Source: Pseudomonadota bacterium (GTDB lineage Bacteria > Pseudomonadota > Alphaproteobacteria > Rhizobiales > Pleomorphomonadaceae). Taken from it: DNA of 64,000 nucleotides. The position numbers and the translations under genes were made by a program. Position 1 is the stretch's first letter, and every line of letters starts with the position of its first letter. The notes under the pieces were generated by a model. The model saw nothing but the letters and a program-made list of their open reading frames with translations. It was not told the DNA's origin and did no database searches. The stretch lies in contig JAEZHI010000004.1 of the NCBI GenBank assembly GCA_023436885.1, positions 372,001-436,000 of the forward strand, written 5' to 3'. Of the stretch, positions 1 to 9,087 are shown one piece after another.

Positions 1-1
1 C

Positions 2-556
2 GGTTTTGACGTCCAGGCCACGGCGAGCGATGTCGCTGACATGCTGGTTGATATGAGCCAGTCGTCCGGTGAGCTCGGTGCGCCGACGCGCGACGAACTG
101 ATGCCTGCCTTGCTGATCTACATGCGCCTTATGCCTTTGGCCCTTGCCATGTTCTGGTTGGTCCTGACGGCGTTCAACTTGTGGCTGGGCAGCCGCGTGG
201 TCCGCTTGTCCGGGCGGCTGAAGCGGGGCGATGACACCATAGCCGAGGCCACTAATTTGCCCTTCTGGATGGCTGCCGTATTCGTGGTCGCCGCCCTTCT
301 CGCTAGTCAGGATAACTCGCTTGGCCTGATCGCCGGCGTTGTTGCAGGAGCTTCGGGCATGGGGTTTGCCATGGTGGGCTTCGCCGTGGTCCATGTTTTC
401 GTTCGCGGAAACCCGGCCGCTCCGCTGATCCTCGGCGTAACCTACGGGGCGACGTTTATCCTTTCCGTCCCTCTCATTCCGCTGGCCATCGCCGGCATTC
501 TAGATGGTCCGCTCGGCCTCAGGGCCAAGCGGCTCAACAAACGACCGAGTGCCTGA
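2..556 (+). CDS. DUF2232-like integral membrane protein (5' end outside window)
   Basis: The frame is open from the first bases of the window, so the N-terminus is missing; about 184 residues remain. Several hydrophobic segments (PLALAMFWLVLTAFNLWL, FWMAAVFVVAALLAS, a Gly-rich LIAGVVAGASGMGFAMVGFAVVHVF and a C-terminal ILSVPLIPLAIAGIL) show a polytopic inner-membrane protein. In many Alphaproteobacteria a DUF2232 (YybS-like) protein is encoded between rpsR and rplI, and rplI follows here after 57 bases, which is the main reason for the call. Its biochemical role is not known. It is probably cotranscribed with rplI. The family call rests on context and hydrophobicity, not on a recognised motif. 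Confidence 0.7.
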   Translation, partial: GFDVQATASDVADMLVDMSQSSGELGAPTRDELMPALLIYMRLMPLALAMFWLVLTAFNLWLGSRVVRLSGRLKRGDDTIAEATNLPFWMAAVFVVAALLASQDNSLGLIAGVVAGASGMGFAMVGFAVVHVFVRGNPAAPLILGVTYGATFILSVPLIPLAIAGILDGPLGLRAKRLNKRPSA

Positions 557-613
557 GGGCCTCGATCACACAACCGGCGGCAACGCCACGACCAAAAGAA
601 CGGAGTACAGAAA

Positions 614-1177
614 ATGAAGGTCATCCTTCTCGAGCGCATTGGCAAGCATGGCACCCTCGGCGAGACCATCAAGGTTCGCGACGGTTTCGCCCGTAACTAT
701 CTCCTGCCGCAGGGCAAGGCTCTCCGCGCCACCAAGGAAAACCAGGCCCGCTTCGATCGCGAGCGCGCCGCCCTCGAGGCTCGCAACGCTGATCGCAAGG
801 CGTCGGCCGAGCAGATCAAGGTCGGTCTCGACCAGCGCTCCTTCATTGTGGTTCGTCAGGCCGCCGAAACCGGCCAGCTCTACGGTTCTGTCGCTGCTCG
901 CGATATCGTCGAGATCCTTGCGGCGGCCGGTGAGACCATCACCCGCTCGCAGGTGAACATCAATGCCCCGATCAAGAACCTCGGCGTCCACAGCGTTGAG
1001 ATCATCCTGCACGCCGACGTGCATGCCACGATCACCCTCAACATCGCCCGCTCCGAGGACGAAGCCCAACGTCAGGCCAAGGGTGAGGACGTCACCGCCG
1101 GCGCTCGCGAAGACACGTTCGTTCGCGAAGTTGGTTCGGTGCTCGACGACGAAGGCATGGACCGCGAAGAGCTCTGA
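614..1177 (+). CDS. rplI: 50S ribosomal protein L9
   Basis: L9 binds 23S rRNA near the L1 stalk and helps maintain reading frame. The N-terminal domain is diagnostic: MKVILLERIGKHGTLGE, then VRDGFARNYLLPQGKA at about residues 23-38, followed by the long connecting helix (residues 40-75) and the C-terminal domain. At 187 residues it is longer than the E. coli protein (about 149) because of an acidic tail (EDEAQRQAKGEDVTAGARED...), common in alphaproteobacterial L9. A GGAG at 602-605 lies 8 bases before the ATG. A strong terminator follows at 1212-1238, ending the ribosomal-protein transcript before dnaB. Confidence 0.97.
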   Translation: MKVILLERIGKHGTLGETIKVRDGFARNYLLPQGKALRATKENQARFDRERAALEARNADRKASAEQIKVGLDQRSFIVVRQAAETGQLYGSVAARDIVEILAAAGETITRSQVNINAPIKNLGVHSVEIILHADVHATITLNIARSEDEAQRQAKGEDVTAGAREDTFVREVGSVLDDEGMDREEL

Positions 1178-1211
1178 GCCGGCTTCGGTTCCGAAGGTCT
1201 CGAAAGATCAG

Positions 1212-1238
1212 CCCCGGGGTTCAAATCCCGGGGTTTTT
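1212..1238 (+). terminator. Rho-independent terminator after rplI
   Basis: CCCCGGG (1212-1218) pairs with CCCGGGG (1227-1233) across an 8-base loop and is followed by TTTTT (1234-1238). It lies 35 bases after the rplI stop codon. The remaining 190 bases up to dnaB hold no gene and presumably contain the dnaB promoter. Confidence 0.9.
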
Positions 1239-1430
1239 CTTGCTAAAAACAATGCTCTACCGATTCTACGTCCGGAGCGTTGCACCGTCGCTAGAGTCAA
1301 TGGTCGTTGTGGTGAAATTCGATTCCTTTGTGAATAACGGGAGTCGAACACAACTGCCGAGTTCTGACAGGACGGCGCTTGATACTGTCTGTCCTTCGTC
1401 CGTCAGAACGCATAGGAATTCGTCTGTCTC

Positions 1431-2918
1431 ATGTCCACTGTCCGCCGCGTCGAAGAACAGGCTGCCGCGCTCGCTCGTAGTGCACCGCATAACGTAGAGG
1501 CGGAGCGGCAGCTGCTGGGCGCCATGCTGATGAACAACGAGACGTTCTTTCGCGTCTCGGACTTCCTCGAGCCGGCGCACTTCTTCATCGAGCAGCACAA
1601 GGCGATCTACGAAAAGATCGGCCAGCTCATCCGCGGCGGCAAGGTCGCGTCGCCGATCACGCTGAAGACCTTCTACCCAGCAGACTACCAGATCGCCGAA
1701 ATGCCGGTGACGCAGTATCTGCTGCGTCTTGCCTCCGAAGCGACGACCATCATCAACGCCGAAGACTACGGCCGCATCATCCACGACCTCGCCGTCCGCC
1801 GTGATCTGATCCGCATCGGCGAGGACATGGTCAACATCGCCTATGACGCGCCGATCGACATGCCGCCGCGCGCGCAGATCGAGGATGCGGAGCGCCGCTT
1901 GTTCGGTATCGCCGAAAGCGGTCGCTACGAGGGCGGCTTCCATACCTTCTCCGACGCGCTGCGCGAAGCCATCGACATGGCCGCCGCCGCCTATCAGCGC
2001 GACGGCCACCTCTCTGGCATCGCCACCGGCCTCAACGATCTCGACCGAACCATGGGCGGCTTGCAGCGGTCCGACTTGATCATCCTCGCCGCCCGTCCTG
2101 CGATGGGCAAGACGTCGCTGGTCACCAACATCGCCTTCAATGTTGCCAATGCCTATGAGGCAGCCGAACAGCCCGACGGCTCCCTCAAGACGGTGAACGG
2201 CGGCATCGTTGGTTTCTTCAGTCTGGAAATGTCGTCCGAGCAGCTGGCAACGCGTATCCTTGCCGAGCAGTCGGAGGTCTCGTCCTCCGACATCCGCCGC
2301 GGCAATATCGACGAGAACCAGTTCGCCAAGCTTGCGGCCGTCGCCCAGCGCATGCAGACCCTGCCGCTGTACATCGACCACACCGGTGGCATCTCCATCG
2401 CCCAGTTGGCTGCTCGCGCGCGTCGCCTGAAGCGCCAGCGTGGCCTTGACGTCGTCATCGTCGACTATCTTCAGCTGCTGTCCGGCTCATCGAAGGCCGC
2501 ACAAGGTGGACGCGTTCAGGAAATCACCGAGATCACCACGGGCCTCAAGGCGCTGGCCAAGGAACTGGCGGTTCCCATCATCGCCCTTTCGCAGCTGTCG
2601 CGTCAGGTCGAAAGCCGCGACGACAAGCGGCCGCAGCTCTCCGACCTGCGTGAGTCCGGCTCGATCGAGCAGGACGCCGACGTGGTGATGTTCATCTACC
2701 GTGACGAGTATTACCTGCAGTCCCGCATGCCCAAGGAGGGCACCGAAGACTTCTTCAAGTGGCAGGCGGAGATGGACCGTGTCACCGGAAAGGCCGAGGT
2801 GATCATCGGCAAGCAGCGTCACGGCCCCACCGGCACCGTGCAGCTCGCGTTCGACGCATCCGTCACCCGCTTCTCTGATCTCGCCAAGGAAGACTATCTG
2901 CCAGAGCGGTTCGAGTAA
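1431..2918 (+). CDS. dnaB: Replicative DNA helicase DnaB
   Basis: Hexameric 5'-3' helicase that unwinds DNA at the replication fork and recruits primase. The N-terminal domain (about 20-125, starting PHNVEAERQLLGAMLMNNE) is joined to a RecA-like motor. Walker A is ARPAMGKTS at about 221-229, Walker B/H2 is VVIVDYLQLLSG at about 338-349, and LSQLSRQVESRDDKRP and DLRESGSIEQDADVV are the conserved H3/H4 region. The length of 495 aa is normal and no intein is present. The gene is monocistronic between terminators at 1212-1238 and 2942-2968; rplI-dnaB adjacency is widespread in bacteria. Confidence 0.97.
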   Translation: MSTVRRVEEQAAALARSAPHNVEAERQLLGAMLMNNETFFRVSDFLEPAHFFIEQHKAIYEKIGQLIRGGKVASPITLKTFYPADYQIAEMPVTQYLLRLASEATTIINAEDYGRIIHDLAVRRDLIRIGEDMVNIAYDAPIDMPPRAQIEDAERRLFGIAESGRYEGGFHTFSDALREAIDMAAAAYQRDGHLSGIATGLNDLDRTMGGLQRSDLIILAARPAMGKTSLVTNIAFNVANAYEAAEQPDGSLKTVNGGIVGFFSLEMSSEQLATRILAEQSEVSSSDIRRGNIDENQFAKLAAVAQRMQTLPLYIDHTGGISIAQLAARARRLKRQRGLDVVIVDYLQLLSGSSKAAQGGRVQEITEITTGLKALAKELAVPIIALSQLSRQVESRDDKRPQLSDLRESGSIEQDADVVMFIYRDEYYLQSRMPKEGTEDFFKWQAEMDRVTGKAEVIIGKQRHGPTGTVQLAFDASVTRFSDLAKEDYLPERFE

Positions 2919-2941
2919 TCTGCTGGCTGTGATGTGAGGTA

Positions 2942-2968
2942 GGCCCCGGTAATTTGCCGGGGCCTTTT
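2942..2968 (+). terminator. Rho-independent terminator after dnaB
   Basis: GGCCCCGG (2942-2949) and CCGGGGCC (2957-2964) form an 8-bp stem with a 7-base loop, followed by TTTT (2965-2968). It starts 23 bases after the dnaB stop. Confidence 0.9.
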
Positions 2969-3034
2969 CCATTGGGCTCGCCGCATTTGCCTGAGTGCCA
3001 GGAATCGCCATCGCCGGCGCGACGCCACCGATAG

Positions 3035-3069
3035 GAAAACACCCCGGCAAAGCGCTTTGCCGGGGTGTT
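3035..3069 (-). terminator. Terminator of the peptide-transporter operon (32-bp perfect palindrome)
   Basis: Positions 3038-3069 are a perfect 32-bp palindrome centred between 3053 and 3054; the left arm begins AACACCCCGGCAAAGC. Read on the minus strand the hairpin is followed by a short T run (TTTTCC). It lies about 50 bases after the stop codon of the solute-binding-protein gene, so it fits the end of the minus-strand operon that begins near 9068. The perfect self-complementarity would leave essentially no loop beyond the minimum for RNA folding. Confidence 0.8.
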
Positions 3070-3116
3070 CGTTCATCAGGTGCGCCACAATCGCGGCACT
3101 GGCCGGATCGGGTAAC

Positions 3117-4631
3117 TCAGTTCTTCTTGGTCTCTTCGAGGAAGAAGCGGCCGAGCGGATTCTGGTCGAAGTTCTCGATGTTGGCGCGGGTCACGTTGAT
3201 GTAGGGGCTGTAGTAGAGGTCGATCCAGTTTACGTCGTCCTTGGCCATCTTCTGGAGGTCGACGTACATCTGCTCGCGCTTCTTGGGATCCATCTCGACG
3301 CGCGCGGCAGCGACCAGATCCTTCACGGGCTGGCTCTTGTAGCGCGTCATGTAGTTCATGTTGCTGTCGTCACCGAGAACGAAGGTCGTCTTCTGGTCGG
3401 GATCCAGGATATCGTTCGTCCAGTACATGACTGACAGATCGTAATCACCGGCGATCAGCATGTTCCAGCTCTGGCTGGGGTCCACCTTCTGCAGATCGAG
3501 CGTCACGCCGGCCTTGGCCAGCATCTGCTGCATCAGAACGGCGATCTGCTCGTCGGCTTCATTGCCGGCGTTGACCACATAGTTGAGCTTCAGGTCAGAG
3601 GCACCGGCTGCGGCCAGCATGGCCTTGGCCTTCTCTGGATCATAGGGACGCTGCAGATTGTCGGCATAGTGATAGAGAGCGCCCTTCGGGATGTAGGAAT
3701 AGGCGACCTCGCCAATCCCGAACGTCACCGCATCGACGATCGTCTTCTTGTCGATCGCCATGTCGAGCGCTTGCCGCACTTCCTTCTTGCCGAGCAAACC
3801 ATGGGAGTGGTTGATCAGCAGATGGTCTTCGCGGGTCGACGGGTTGAGCACGACCTTGAGGTTGGGATCCTTCTTCAGTTCGGCAACGCGGGAGAATGGC
3901 ACGAAAAGGGCCGTATCCAGTTCGCCGGCCTGCACCTTCAGCATGCGTGTATTGTCGTCGGGGATCGAAATCCATTCGACGCCATCGAGACTGACGTTGG
4001 CAGCGTCCCAGTAGTTGGGGTTCTTCTCCAGGATCACCCGGTCGCCACGACGCCATTCCTTGACCGAGAAGGCGCCCGAACCGATCGGCGCCTCGCCGAA
4101 GGCGTCTTCGCCTTCTGATTCCAGCACCTTCTTGGGCAGCACCGAAACGTTCGGCAGCGCCATCGACGACAGGAACGGCGCCGACTGCGTCTTCAGCTTG
4201 ACCACCAGGGTCTTCGGATCGGCGGCGGTCGCCGTGTCCACGACCTTGAAGCTGTCGGCCCACAGCGAGCCGGGATTATCGCGGATGCGCAGAAGCGAGA
4301 AGGCGGCGTCATCGGCCGTCACTGCATCGCCGTTCGAGAACTTGGCATCGCGCAGCTTGAAGGTATAGGTCAGTCCGTCGTCGGAGATCGTCCAGCTTTC
4401 GGCAAGACCGGGGATCAGCTTGGTGCCGGATTTGTCGACGCGAACCAGCACGTCGAACACGTTCGAGAACACCCAGTTATCGACGTTCTGCGCGGTCTTG
4501 ATCGGATCGAAGGTCGTGCCGTCTTCACGCCGGCCGATGGTCAGCACGCCGGCGGCTTCGGCAATGGAGGCCCCGAAAATGAGGGTGGCGAGAACCGTCG
4601 CCACGCTGAGTTTGGTCCACTTTGCGGTCAT
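3117..4631 (-). CDS. Peptide/oligopeptide ABC transporter substrate-binding protein (SBP family 5)
   Basis: Periplasmic binding protein of a DppA/OppA/GsiB-type importer. A Sec signal peptide (MTAKWTKLSVATVLATLIFG, cleavage near SIAEAAG) precedes the family-5 fold. LTIGRREDGTTFDPIKTAQN opens the mature protein, PGLAESWTISDDGLTYTFKL at about 74-93 is the typical family-5 segment, and LINHSHGLLGKKEVRQALDMAIDK lies near 270-295. The length of 504 aa is usual. It is the last gene of a minus-strand operon of peptidase, two permeases, fused ATPase and SBP, starting 17 bases after the ATPase gene. The ligand cannot be read from sequence; the adjoining peptidases suggest a short peptide or peptide-like amide. 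Confidence 0.93.
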   Translation of the reverse strand: MTAKWTKLSVATVLATLIFGASIAEAAGVLTIGRREDGTTFDPIKTAQNVDNWVFSNVFDVLVRVDKSGTKLIPGLAESWTISDDGLTYTFKLRDAKFSNGDAVTADDAAFSLLRIRDNPGSLWADSFKVVDTATAADPKTLVVKLKTQSAPFLSSMALPNVSVLPKKVLESEGEDAFGEAPIGSGAFSVKEWRRGDRVILEKNPNYWDAANVSLDGVEWISIPDDNTRMLKVQAGELDTALFVPFSRVAELKKDPNLKVVLNPSTREDHLLINHSHGLLGKKEVRQALDMAIDKKTIVDAVTFGIGEVAYSYIPKGALYHYADNLQRPYDPEKAKAMLAAAGASDLKLNYVVNAGNEADEQIAVLMQQMLAKAGVTLDLQKVDPSQSWNMLIAGDYDLSVMYWTNDILDPDQKTTFVLGDDSNMNYMTRYKSQPVKDLVAAARVEMDPKKREQMYVDLQKMAKDDVNWIDLYYSPYINVTRANIENFDQNPLGRFFLEETKKN

Positions 4632-4648
4632 GTTGAGTTCCCTTCTGG

Positions 4649-6364
4649 TTATACGGCTTCGCCCGCGATAGGCTCGGGCGTTTCTTCGGCAAAGTCGTCT
4701 CCACCCTTCGGAGACAGAAGCGGCTTGTCCGGATCGATATCCGGAATGGCGTCGATCAAGGCCTGCGTGTAGGCCTCTTTGGGTTCGGCAAACACCTCGG
4801 CTGTCGGCCCTTCCTCGACGATCTGACCGTGGTACATTACCACCACGCGCTCACAGAGATTGCGGACGATGGCGAGGTCGTGGGCGATGAACAGCAGCGT
4901 CAGGTTGAGCTGCCGCTTGAGGTCACGGAACAGATCGACGATCTGCGCCTGAATGGTGACGTCCAGCGCGGCAACGCATTCGTCGGCGACGATCAGCTTC
5001 GGATTGACGGCAAGTGCTCTTGCGATACCGGCGCGCTGGCATTGGCCGCCGCTCATCGACAGCGGCTTGCGATTGGCGAACTCCCGCTCGAGACCGACAA
5101 GGTCGAGAAGCTCGTTGATCCGCTCGGGTATCCGTTCCCGCGGCACGCTCTTCTGCACGGTCAACACCTCGGCCAGCATGGCGCCGATGGTGAGCCGAGG
5201 ATTGAGTGCGTTATAGGGGTCCTGGAACACCATGGCCGTTTCACGGCGCAATTTTCTCAGCGCCTTTGTGCGGTCGGTGACGATGTCAGTGCCGTCGAAG
5301 CTGACATGCCCTTCGGAAATCGGGGTGAGACCCAGCAACGCGCGGGCAAGGGTCGATTTGCCCGAGCCGCTTTCTCCCACGATGCCAACCGTCTCGCCAG
5401 GCATCACTTGCAGACTGACGCCTTTCACCGCCGAGAACTCGCGCGGTCCGCCGGAAAAGAGCGGACGACCGGTCACCGGGAAACGGACATGCAGATCGTC
5501 GACCTCAACAAGCGGCCGCGCCTTCGGAGACGCCGGATCGTGGGCGACCAAAGCTGCCAGCGCCTGTCGCTCAGGCATGGACGGATGCGAGGCAATGAGG
5601 TTCTGCGTATAGGGGTGCTGCGGCTTGCCCAGGACGTCGCGCTTGTCGCCGATCTCAAGCAACCGCCCATGCCTGAGCACCGCAATCCGGTCGCAGGTCT
5701 GCGCAACGATCCCAAGGTCATGGGTGATCATGATCACCGAAAGGCCGCGGCTCTCTCTGAGGTCCAGCAGCAGTCGCAGGATCTGCGCCTGAATGGTGAC
5801 GTCGAGCGCCGTGGTCGGCTCGTCAGCGATCAGGATGCGCGGATCGCAAGACAGTGCGACGCCGATCATCGCTCGTTGACGCATGCCGCCCGAGAATTCG
5901 TGCGGATAGCCATTGTACTGCCGGGCCGGATGCGGGAATCCAACCTGGTTCAGGATCTCCAGGGCCGCCGCCCTAGCCTCCTTGGCGCCAACGCCGCGAT
6001 GTATGCGGATGCCCTCGGCAATCTGGTCGCCGATGCGCATCAAAGGATCGAGGTGGCTGGTCGGGTTCTGGAAGATCATGCCGATGTCGCGACCGCGCAC
6101 TGCGCGGATATCGGTATCCGACGCCTTGGTGAGGTCGCGCCCATCCAGCAGCACCGAGCCCGACGTGATCGAGAGCTTGGGCGACGGCATCAGCCGCACC
6201 AGAGACCGGCAGGTCAGGCTCTTGCCTGAGCCGCTTTCGCCGACGAGACCGAGGATCTCGCCCTTACCTAGGTCGAAGGATAGGCTATCGATCAGTGTGC
6301 GAGGCCCCTCCTCGCCGCTGAACACGACACTGAGGTCGCGAACGGAGAGCAAAGCGTCGCTCAT
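4649..6364 (-). CDS. Fused DppD-DppF type ATP-binding protein of peptide ABC transporter
   Basis: Two ABC ATPase domains in one 571-aa chain, as in GsiA/YejF. Domain 1 has Walker A GESGSGKS near residue 40, signature FSGGMRQRAMIG near 157 and Walker B ILIADEPTTALD. Domain 2 has Walker A GESGSGKST near 333, signature MSGGQCQRAGIARAL and Walker B LIVADECVAALD. In domain 2 the usual DEP after the Walker B aspartate reads DEC, a small departure; the catalytic Glu is kept. The oligopeptide-specific C-terminal segment (PQHPYTQNLI; EPKEAYTQALI) follows each domain. The ATG overlaps the stop of the upstream permease gene by 4 bases (ATGA), implying translational coupling. Confidence 0.95.
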   Translation of the reverse strand: MSDALLSVRDLSVVFSGEEGPRTLIDSLSFDLGKGEILGLVGESGSGKSLTCRSLVRLMPSPKLSITSGSVLLDGRDLTKASDTDIRAVRGRDIGMIFQNPTSHLDPLMRIGDQIAEGIRIHRGVGAKEARAAALEILNQVGFPHPARQYNGYPHEFSGGMRQRAMIGVALSCDPRILIADEPTTALDVTIQAQILRLLLDLRESRGLSVIMITHDLGIVAQTCDRIAVLRHGRLLEIGDKRDVLGKPQHPYTQNLIASHPSMPERQALAALVAHDPASPKARPLVEVDDLHVRFPVTGRPLFSGGPREFSAVKGVSLQVMPGETVGIVGESGSGKSTLARALLGLTPISEGHVSFDGTDIVTDRTKALRKLRRETAMVFQDPYNALNPRLTIGAMLAEVLTVQKSVPRERIPERINELLDLVGLEREFANRKPLSMSGGQCQRAGIARALAVNPKLIVADECVAALDVTIQAQIVDLFRDLKRQLNLTLLFIAHDLAIVRNLCERVVVMYHGQIVEEGPTAEVFAEPKEAYTQALIDAIPDIDPDKPLLSPKGGDDFAEETPEPIAGEAV

Positions 6365-7197
6365 TCGCGCACCCCCAGGAGATCGCCAAGGCCATCACCG
6401 GTGAGTGAGAAACCGAAGGCCAGCGTCACGATGGAAAGTCCGGGAAACAGCGTGATCCACCAAGCCGTCGTGATGAAGCTTTGGCCCTCGGCTACCATGA
6501 CGCCCCACTCCGCCAAGGGGGGCTGCACGCCGAGGCCGAGATAGCTGATGGCTGCGCCGGAGAGCAGCACCAGCACGCAGTCCGACATGGAAAACACCAC
6601 CGAACCCGCGATCGCATTCGGCAGCAGGTGGCGGAACATGATGCGAGGGCCGGAGAAGCCCAGGCTCAGCGCCGCCGTGGCGTAGTCGACGGTCTTCAGC
6701 ACCAGCATCTGGGCCCGGATCAGCCGCGCGTAGGAGACCCATCCGACCAGCGCCATGGCGATGTAGAAGCTCTGAAGCCCCGGACCGAGGATGGCGATGA
6801 TGGAGAGCATCAGCACTAGGAAGGGGAAAGCGAGAATGATGTCGATGATCCGCATGAAGACGGTATCGACCTTGCCGCCAAGATAGCCGGCCAGCGTGCC
6901 GACCACGGTGCCGATCAGGAAGGGGAAGATGACGCCGATCACCGCGATCTGCAGGTCGATGCGGGTACCCCAGATGACGCGCGAGAGAATGTCGCGGCCG
7001 AAGTTGTCGGTACCGAAGGGATGCCCCCAGGACGGAGGCTGAAGCCTTAGGTCGCCGTTTTGAGAGATCGGGTCATAGGGCGCGATGATCGGCGCCAGCA
7101 GCGCAACCAAAAGGAAGACAACGAGCAGGATCAGCCCGGCAAGCAGAGTTGGCCGCCGTCGGATGGCCTTCCAGGCCGGAGCGAGCACGGCGGTCAT
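6361..7197 (-). CDS. Peptide ABC transporter permease, DppC/GsiD type
   Basis: Inner-membrane permease of 278 aa with a cytoplasmic N-terminus, first TM segment LLAGLILLVVFLLVALLAPII, the family stretch HPFGTDNFGRDILSRVIWGTR (about 60-80) and five further TM segments. The EAA-like loop contacting the ATPase is recognisable around ATAALSLGFSGPRIMFRHLLPNA (about 170-192). Such DppC-type subunits pair with a DppB-type subunit to form the pore. It overlaps both neighbours by 4 bases, so the operon is tightly coupled. Confidence 0.95.
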   Translation of the reverse strand: MTAVLAPAWKAIRRRPTLLAGLILLVVFLLVALLAPIIAPYDPISQNGDLRLQPPSWGHPFGTDNFGRDILSRVIWGTRIDLQIAVIGVIFPFLIGTVVGTLAGYLGGKVDTVFMRIIDIILAFPFLVLMLSIIAILGPGLQSFYIAMALVGWVSYARLIRAQMLVLKTVDYATAALSLGFSGPRIMFRHLLPNAIAGSVVFSMSDCVLVLLSGAAISYLGLGVQPPLAEWGVMVAEGQSFITTAWWITLFPGLSIVTLAFGFSLTGDGLGDLLGVRE

Positions 7198-8156
7198 TGC
7201 TTCACCCTCGGGTCGATGGCGACGGTGACGATGTCGGCGATGAAGTTGACCAGCACTGTCGCGCAGGCGAACACCATGGCGACGCCCTGCACCACCATGT
7301 AGTCACGCGAGAAAATGGCGCGGACCAACAGTTGCCCCATTCCAGGCAGTGCGAAAACGCTTTCAACCACGACGGTGCCGCCGATGAGCCAACCGATGTT
7401 GACGGCAAGCAGATTAACCGTCGGCACCAGCGAGTTCGGCATGACGTGGCGCCAGAAGACGATGCTCTCCGGCATGCCGCGCGCCCGCGCCGCCGTTGCA
7501 AGATCTCCCTTGAGCTCGGCGATCATCGCGGTCCTCAGCGATCGGATCAGCACGGTCGAAAGCGACAGCGCGATGGTCAGGGACGGCAGGATCAGATGGT
7601 AGAGTTTGTCGCCAATCGTCTCGCCGTAGCCGGACACCGGGAACAGGTCGAGCCTGACCGAGAAGAAGATGATCAGCATCAGGGCCAGCCAGAAGGGCGG
7701 AAAGCCGATGCCGAATGTCGAAATGAACCGCACGGCATGATCCGCTGGACCGCCATTCGATCGGGCGGCCAGCGAGGCGAGCGGCAGCGCGAGCAGAAGC
7801 GACAGCATGACCGAACAGAGCACCAATGTCAGCGTCGGCTCGATACGGGTGGTGATCAACCTGAGAACGTCGATCTTGTAAAGGATCGACTTGCCCATCT
7901 CGCCCTGAGCCAGATTTTGCAGAAAATAGAAATACTGCAGCCACATCGGCTGATCGAGACCGTATTGGGCGCGAATGGCCGCGATGGCCGCTGGTGTCGA
8001 TTTCGTGCCGAGCAATACGCGCGCCGGATCGCCCGGGATCAGGCGCACCAGAACGAAGGTGATGACGCTGATGCCGAACAGGACCGGCAGAAACTGCAGA
8101 GGACGATAGAGGACGAATTTATACCGGTGCATCTTGGCTTCCGGACTTTGCGGCAA
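7194..8156 (-). CDS. Peptide ABC transporter permease, DppB/GsiC type
   Basis: Permease of 320 aa. TM1 is FLPVLFGISVITFVLVRLIPGDP, where the LIPGDPA motif at about 29-35 is the DppB/GsiC hallmark. TM segments continue through LTLVLCSVMLSLLLALPLA and IGFPPFWLALMLIIFFSV, and the EAA loop is DLATAARARGMPESIVFWRHVMPNSLVP near 228-255. Only 21 bases separate its start from the stop of the upstream peptidase gene, so peptidase and transporter are very probably one transcript. It is the first transporter gene of the operon. Confidence 0.95.
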   Translation of the reverse strand: MPQSPEAKMHRYKFVLYRPLQFLPVLFGISVITFVLVRLIPGDPARVLLGTKSTPAAIAAIRAQYGLDQPMWLQYFYFLQNLAQGEMGKSILYKIDVLRLITTRIEPTLTLVLCSVMLSLLLALPLASLAARSNGGPADHAVRFISTFGIGFPPFWLALMLIIFFSVRLDLFPVSGYGETIGDKLYHLILPSLTIALSLSTVLIRSLRTAMIAELKGDLATAARARGMPESIVFWRHVMPNSLVPTVNLLAVNIGWLIGGTVVVESVFALPGMGQLLVRAIFSRDYMVVQGVAMVFACATVLVNFIADIVTVAIDPRVKQ

Positions 8157-8177
8157 ATGTCATGGGTGGGGCGAGCC

Positions 8178-9068
8178 TCATCGCTGGCTGTGTTTCCCAA
8201 GGAAGGCACGAAGCGCAGGGTAGTAATCCCCCGGGTTCTCGTAGAACGGCATGTGGCTTGCGTTGGCGAATACCCGGAGTTCCGCGTTGGGCAAATTGAG
8301 CTTCATGCGCAGCGCGCAGGCCGGCGTCAGCTCGTCATGCTCGCCGCAGGTGATCAGGGTGGGCATCGTGATCTTGTGGAGGTCGGCTACGCGATTCCAG
8401 TCCTTGAGATTGCCGATATAGAGGAACTCGTTCGGACCCTGCATGGTACCGTAAGGCCCCATGTTCCAGTCCGATAGCGACCTGTTGACCGGTGCAGGCC
8501 ATTCCTTGAGGCGGCAGACGTGGCGGTGGTTGAGCAGGGTAATAGCAGCGAGATATTCGGGATGGTCGATCGTTCCGGCAGCTTCGTGCGCCTGCATCAT
8601 CGCGACTGTCTCGGCACCAAGTGCGCCACGCAGGCGCTCCAGCTCGGTGATGAGGTGGGGCATGTCGGCGACGGTGTCCTCGAGGATCAGCGTCTTGATC
8701 GCGTCCGGATAGGTAAGGGCATAATCGATCGCAAGCCAGCCGCCCCACGAGTGGCCAAGAAAATGAACCTTGCCCAGTCCCAGCGCCCGCCGAACGGTCT
8801 CGGTCTCCTCGACATATCGGCCGATCGTCCAGAGCGCAGGGTCCGTCGGGCGATCCGAGGCGCCAGTACCCAGTTGATCGAAAGCGATCACACGGTAGCC
8901 TTGGTCGATGAGGCAGGAGTGGGCTTCACGCAGATAATCGCAGGGAAGGCCCGGTCCGCCGTTGGCCAGGAAGACCACCTCATCACCCTTGCCAAACTCA
9001 TAGGCGACGACGTCGTAGCCGTCGACCTTCACCACATGCCTGGCATCCGGGGCGATTTCCCGCCACAT
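8178..9068 (-). CDS. Proline iminopeptidase-like alpha/beta hydrolase heading the peptide-transporter operon (PipA-like)
   Basis: Serine peptidase of MEROPS family S33, which removes N-terminal residues (often Pro) from short peptides or hydrolyses related amides. Oxyanion-hole motif NGGPG is at 36-40 (most relatives have HGGPG), nucleophile Ser107 is in GHSWGG, with Asp245 (GEHDELTP) and His272 (ASHMPF). GPNEF at 212-216 matches the segment carrying the N-terminus-binding Glu in the family. No signal peptide is seen, so it is cytoplasmic. The frame extends to a TTG at 9092, but only the ATG at 9068 has a ribosome binding site at normal distance (GGAG 6 bases upstream). Divergent to the LuxR gene; an inverted repeat lies just upstream. 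Confidence 0.9.
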   Translation of the reverse strand: MWREIAPDARHVVKVDGYDVVAYEFGKGDEVVFLANGGPGLPCDYLREAHSCLIDQGYRVIAFDQLGTGASDRPTDPALWTIGRYVEETETVRRALGLGKVHFLGHSWGGWLAIDYALTYPDAIKTLILEDTVADMPHLITELERLRGALGAETVAMMQAHEAAGTIDHPEYLAAITLLNHRHVCRLKEWPAPVNRSLSDWNMGPYGTMQGPNEFLYIGNLKDWNRVADLHKITMPTLITCGEHDELTPACALRMKLNLPNAELRVFANASHMPFYENPGDYYPALRAFLGKHSQR

Positions 9069-9087
9069 GGTCATCTCCGCAACTCGA

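Noticed and set aside
1266..2381. A 371-codon minus-strand frame opposite dnaB
   Set aside because: It is antisense to a well-conserved helicase gene; such long antisense frames are common in GC-rich genomes.
4829..6229. A 466-codon plus-strand frame opposite the peptide transporter ATPase
   Set aside because: Antisense to clear ABC motifs; rich in His, Arg and Gln without any domain.
7149..8477. A 442-codon plus-strand frame opposite the peptide permease genes
   Set aside because: Antisense to two well-conserved permeases and of low-complexity charged composition.
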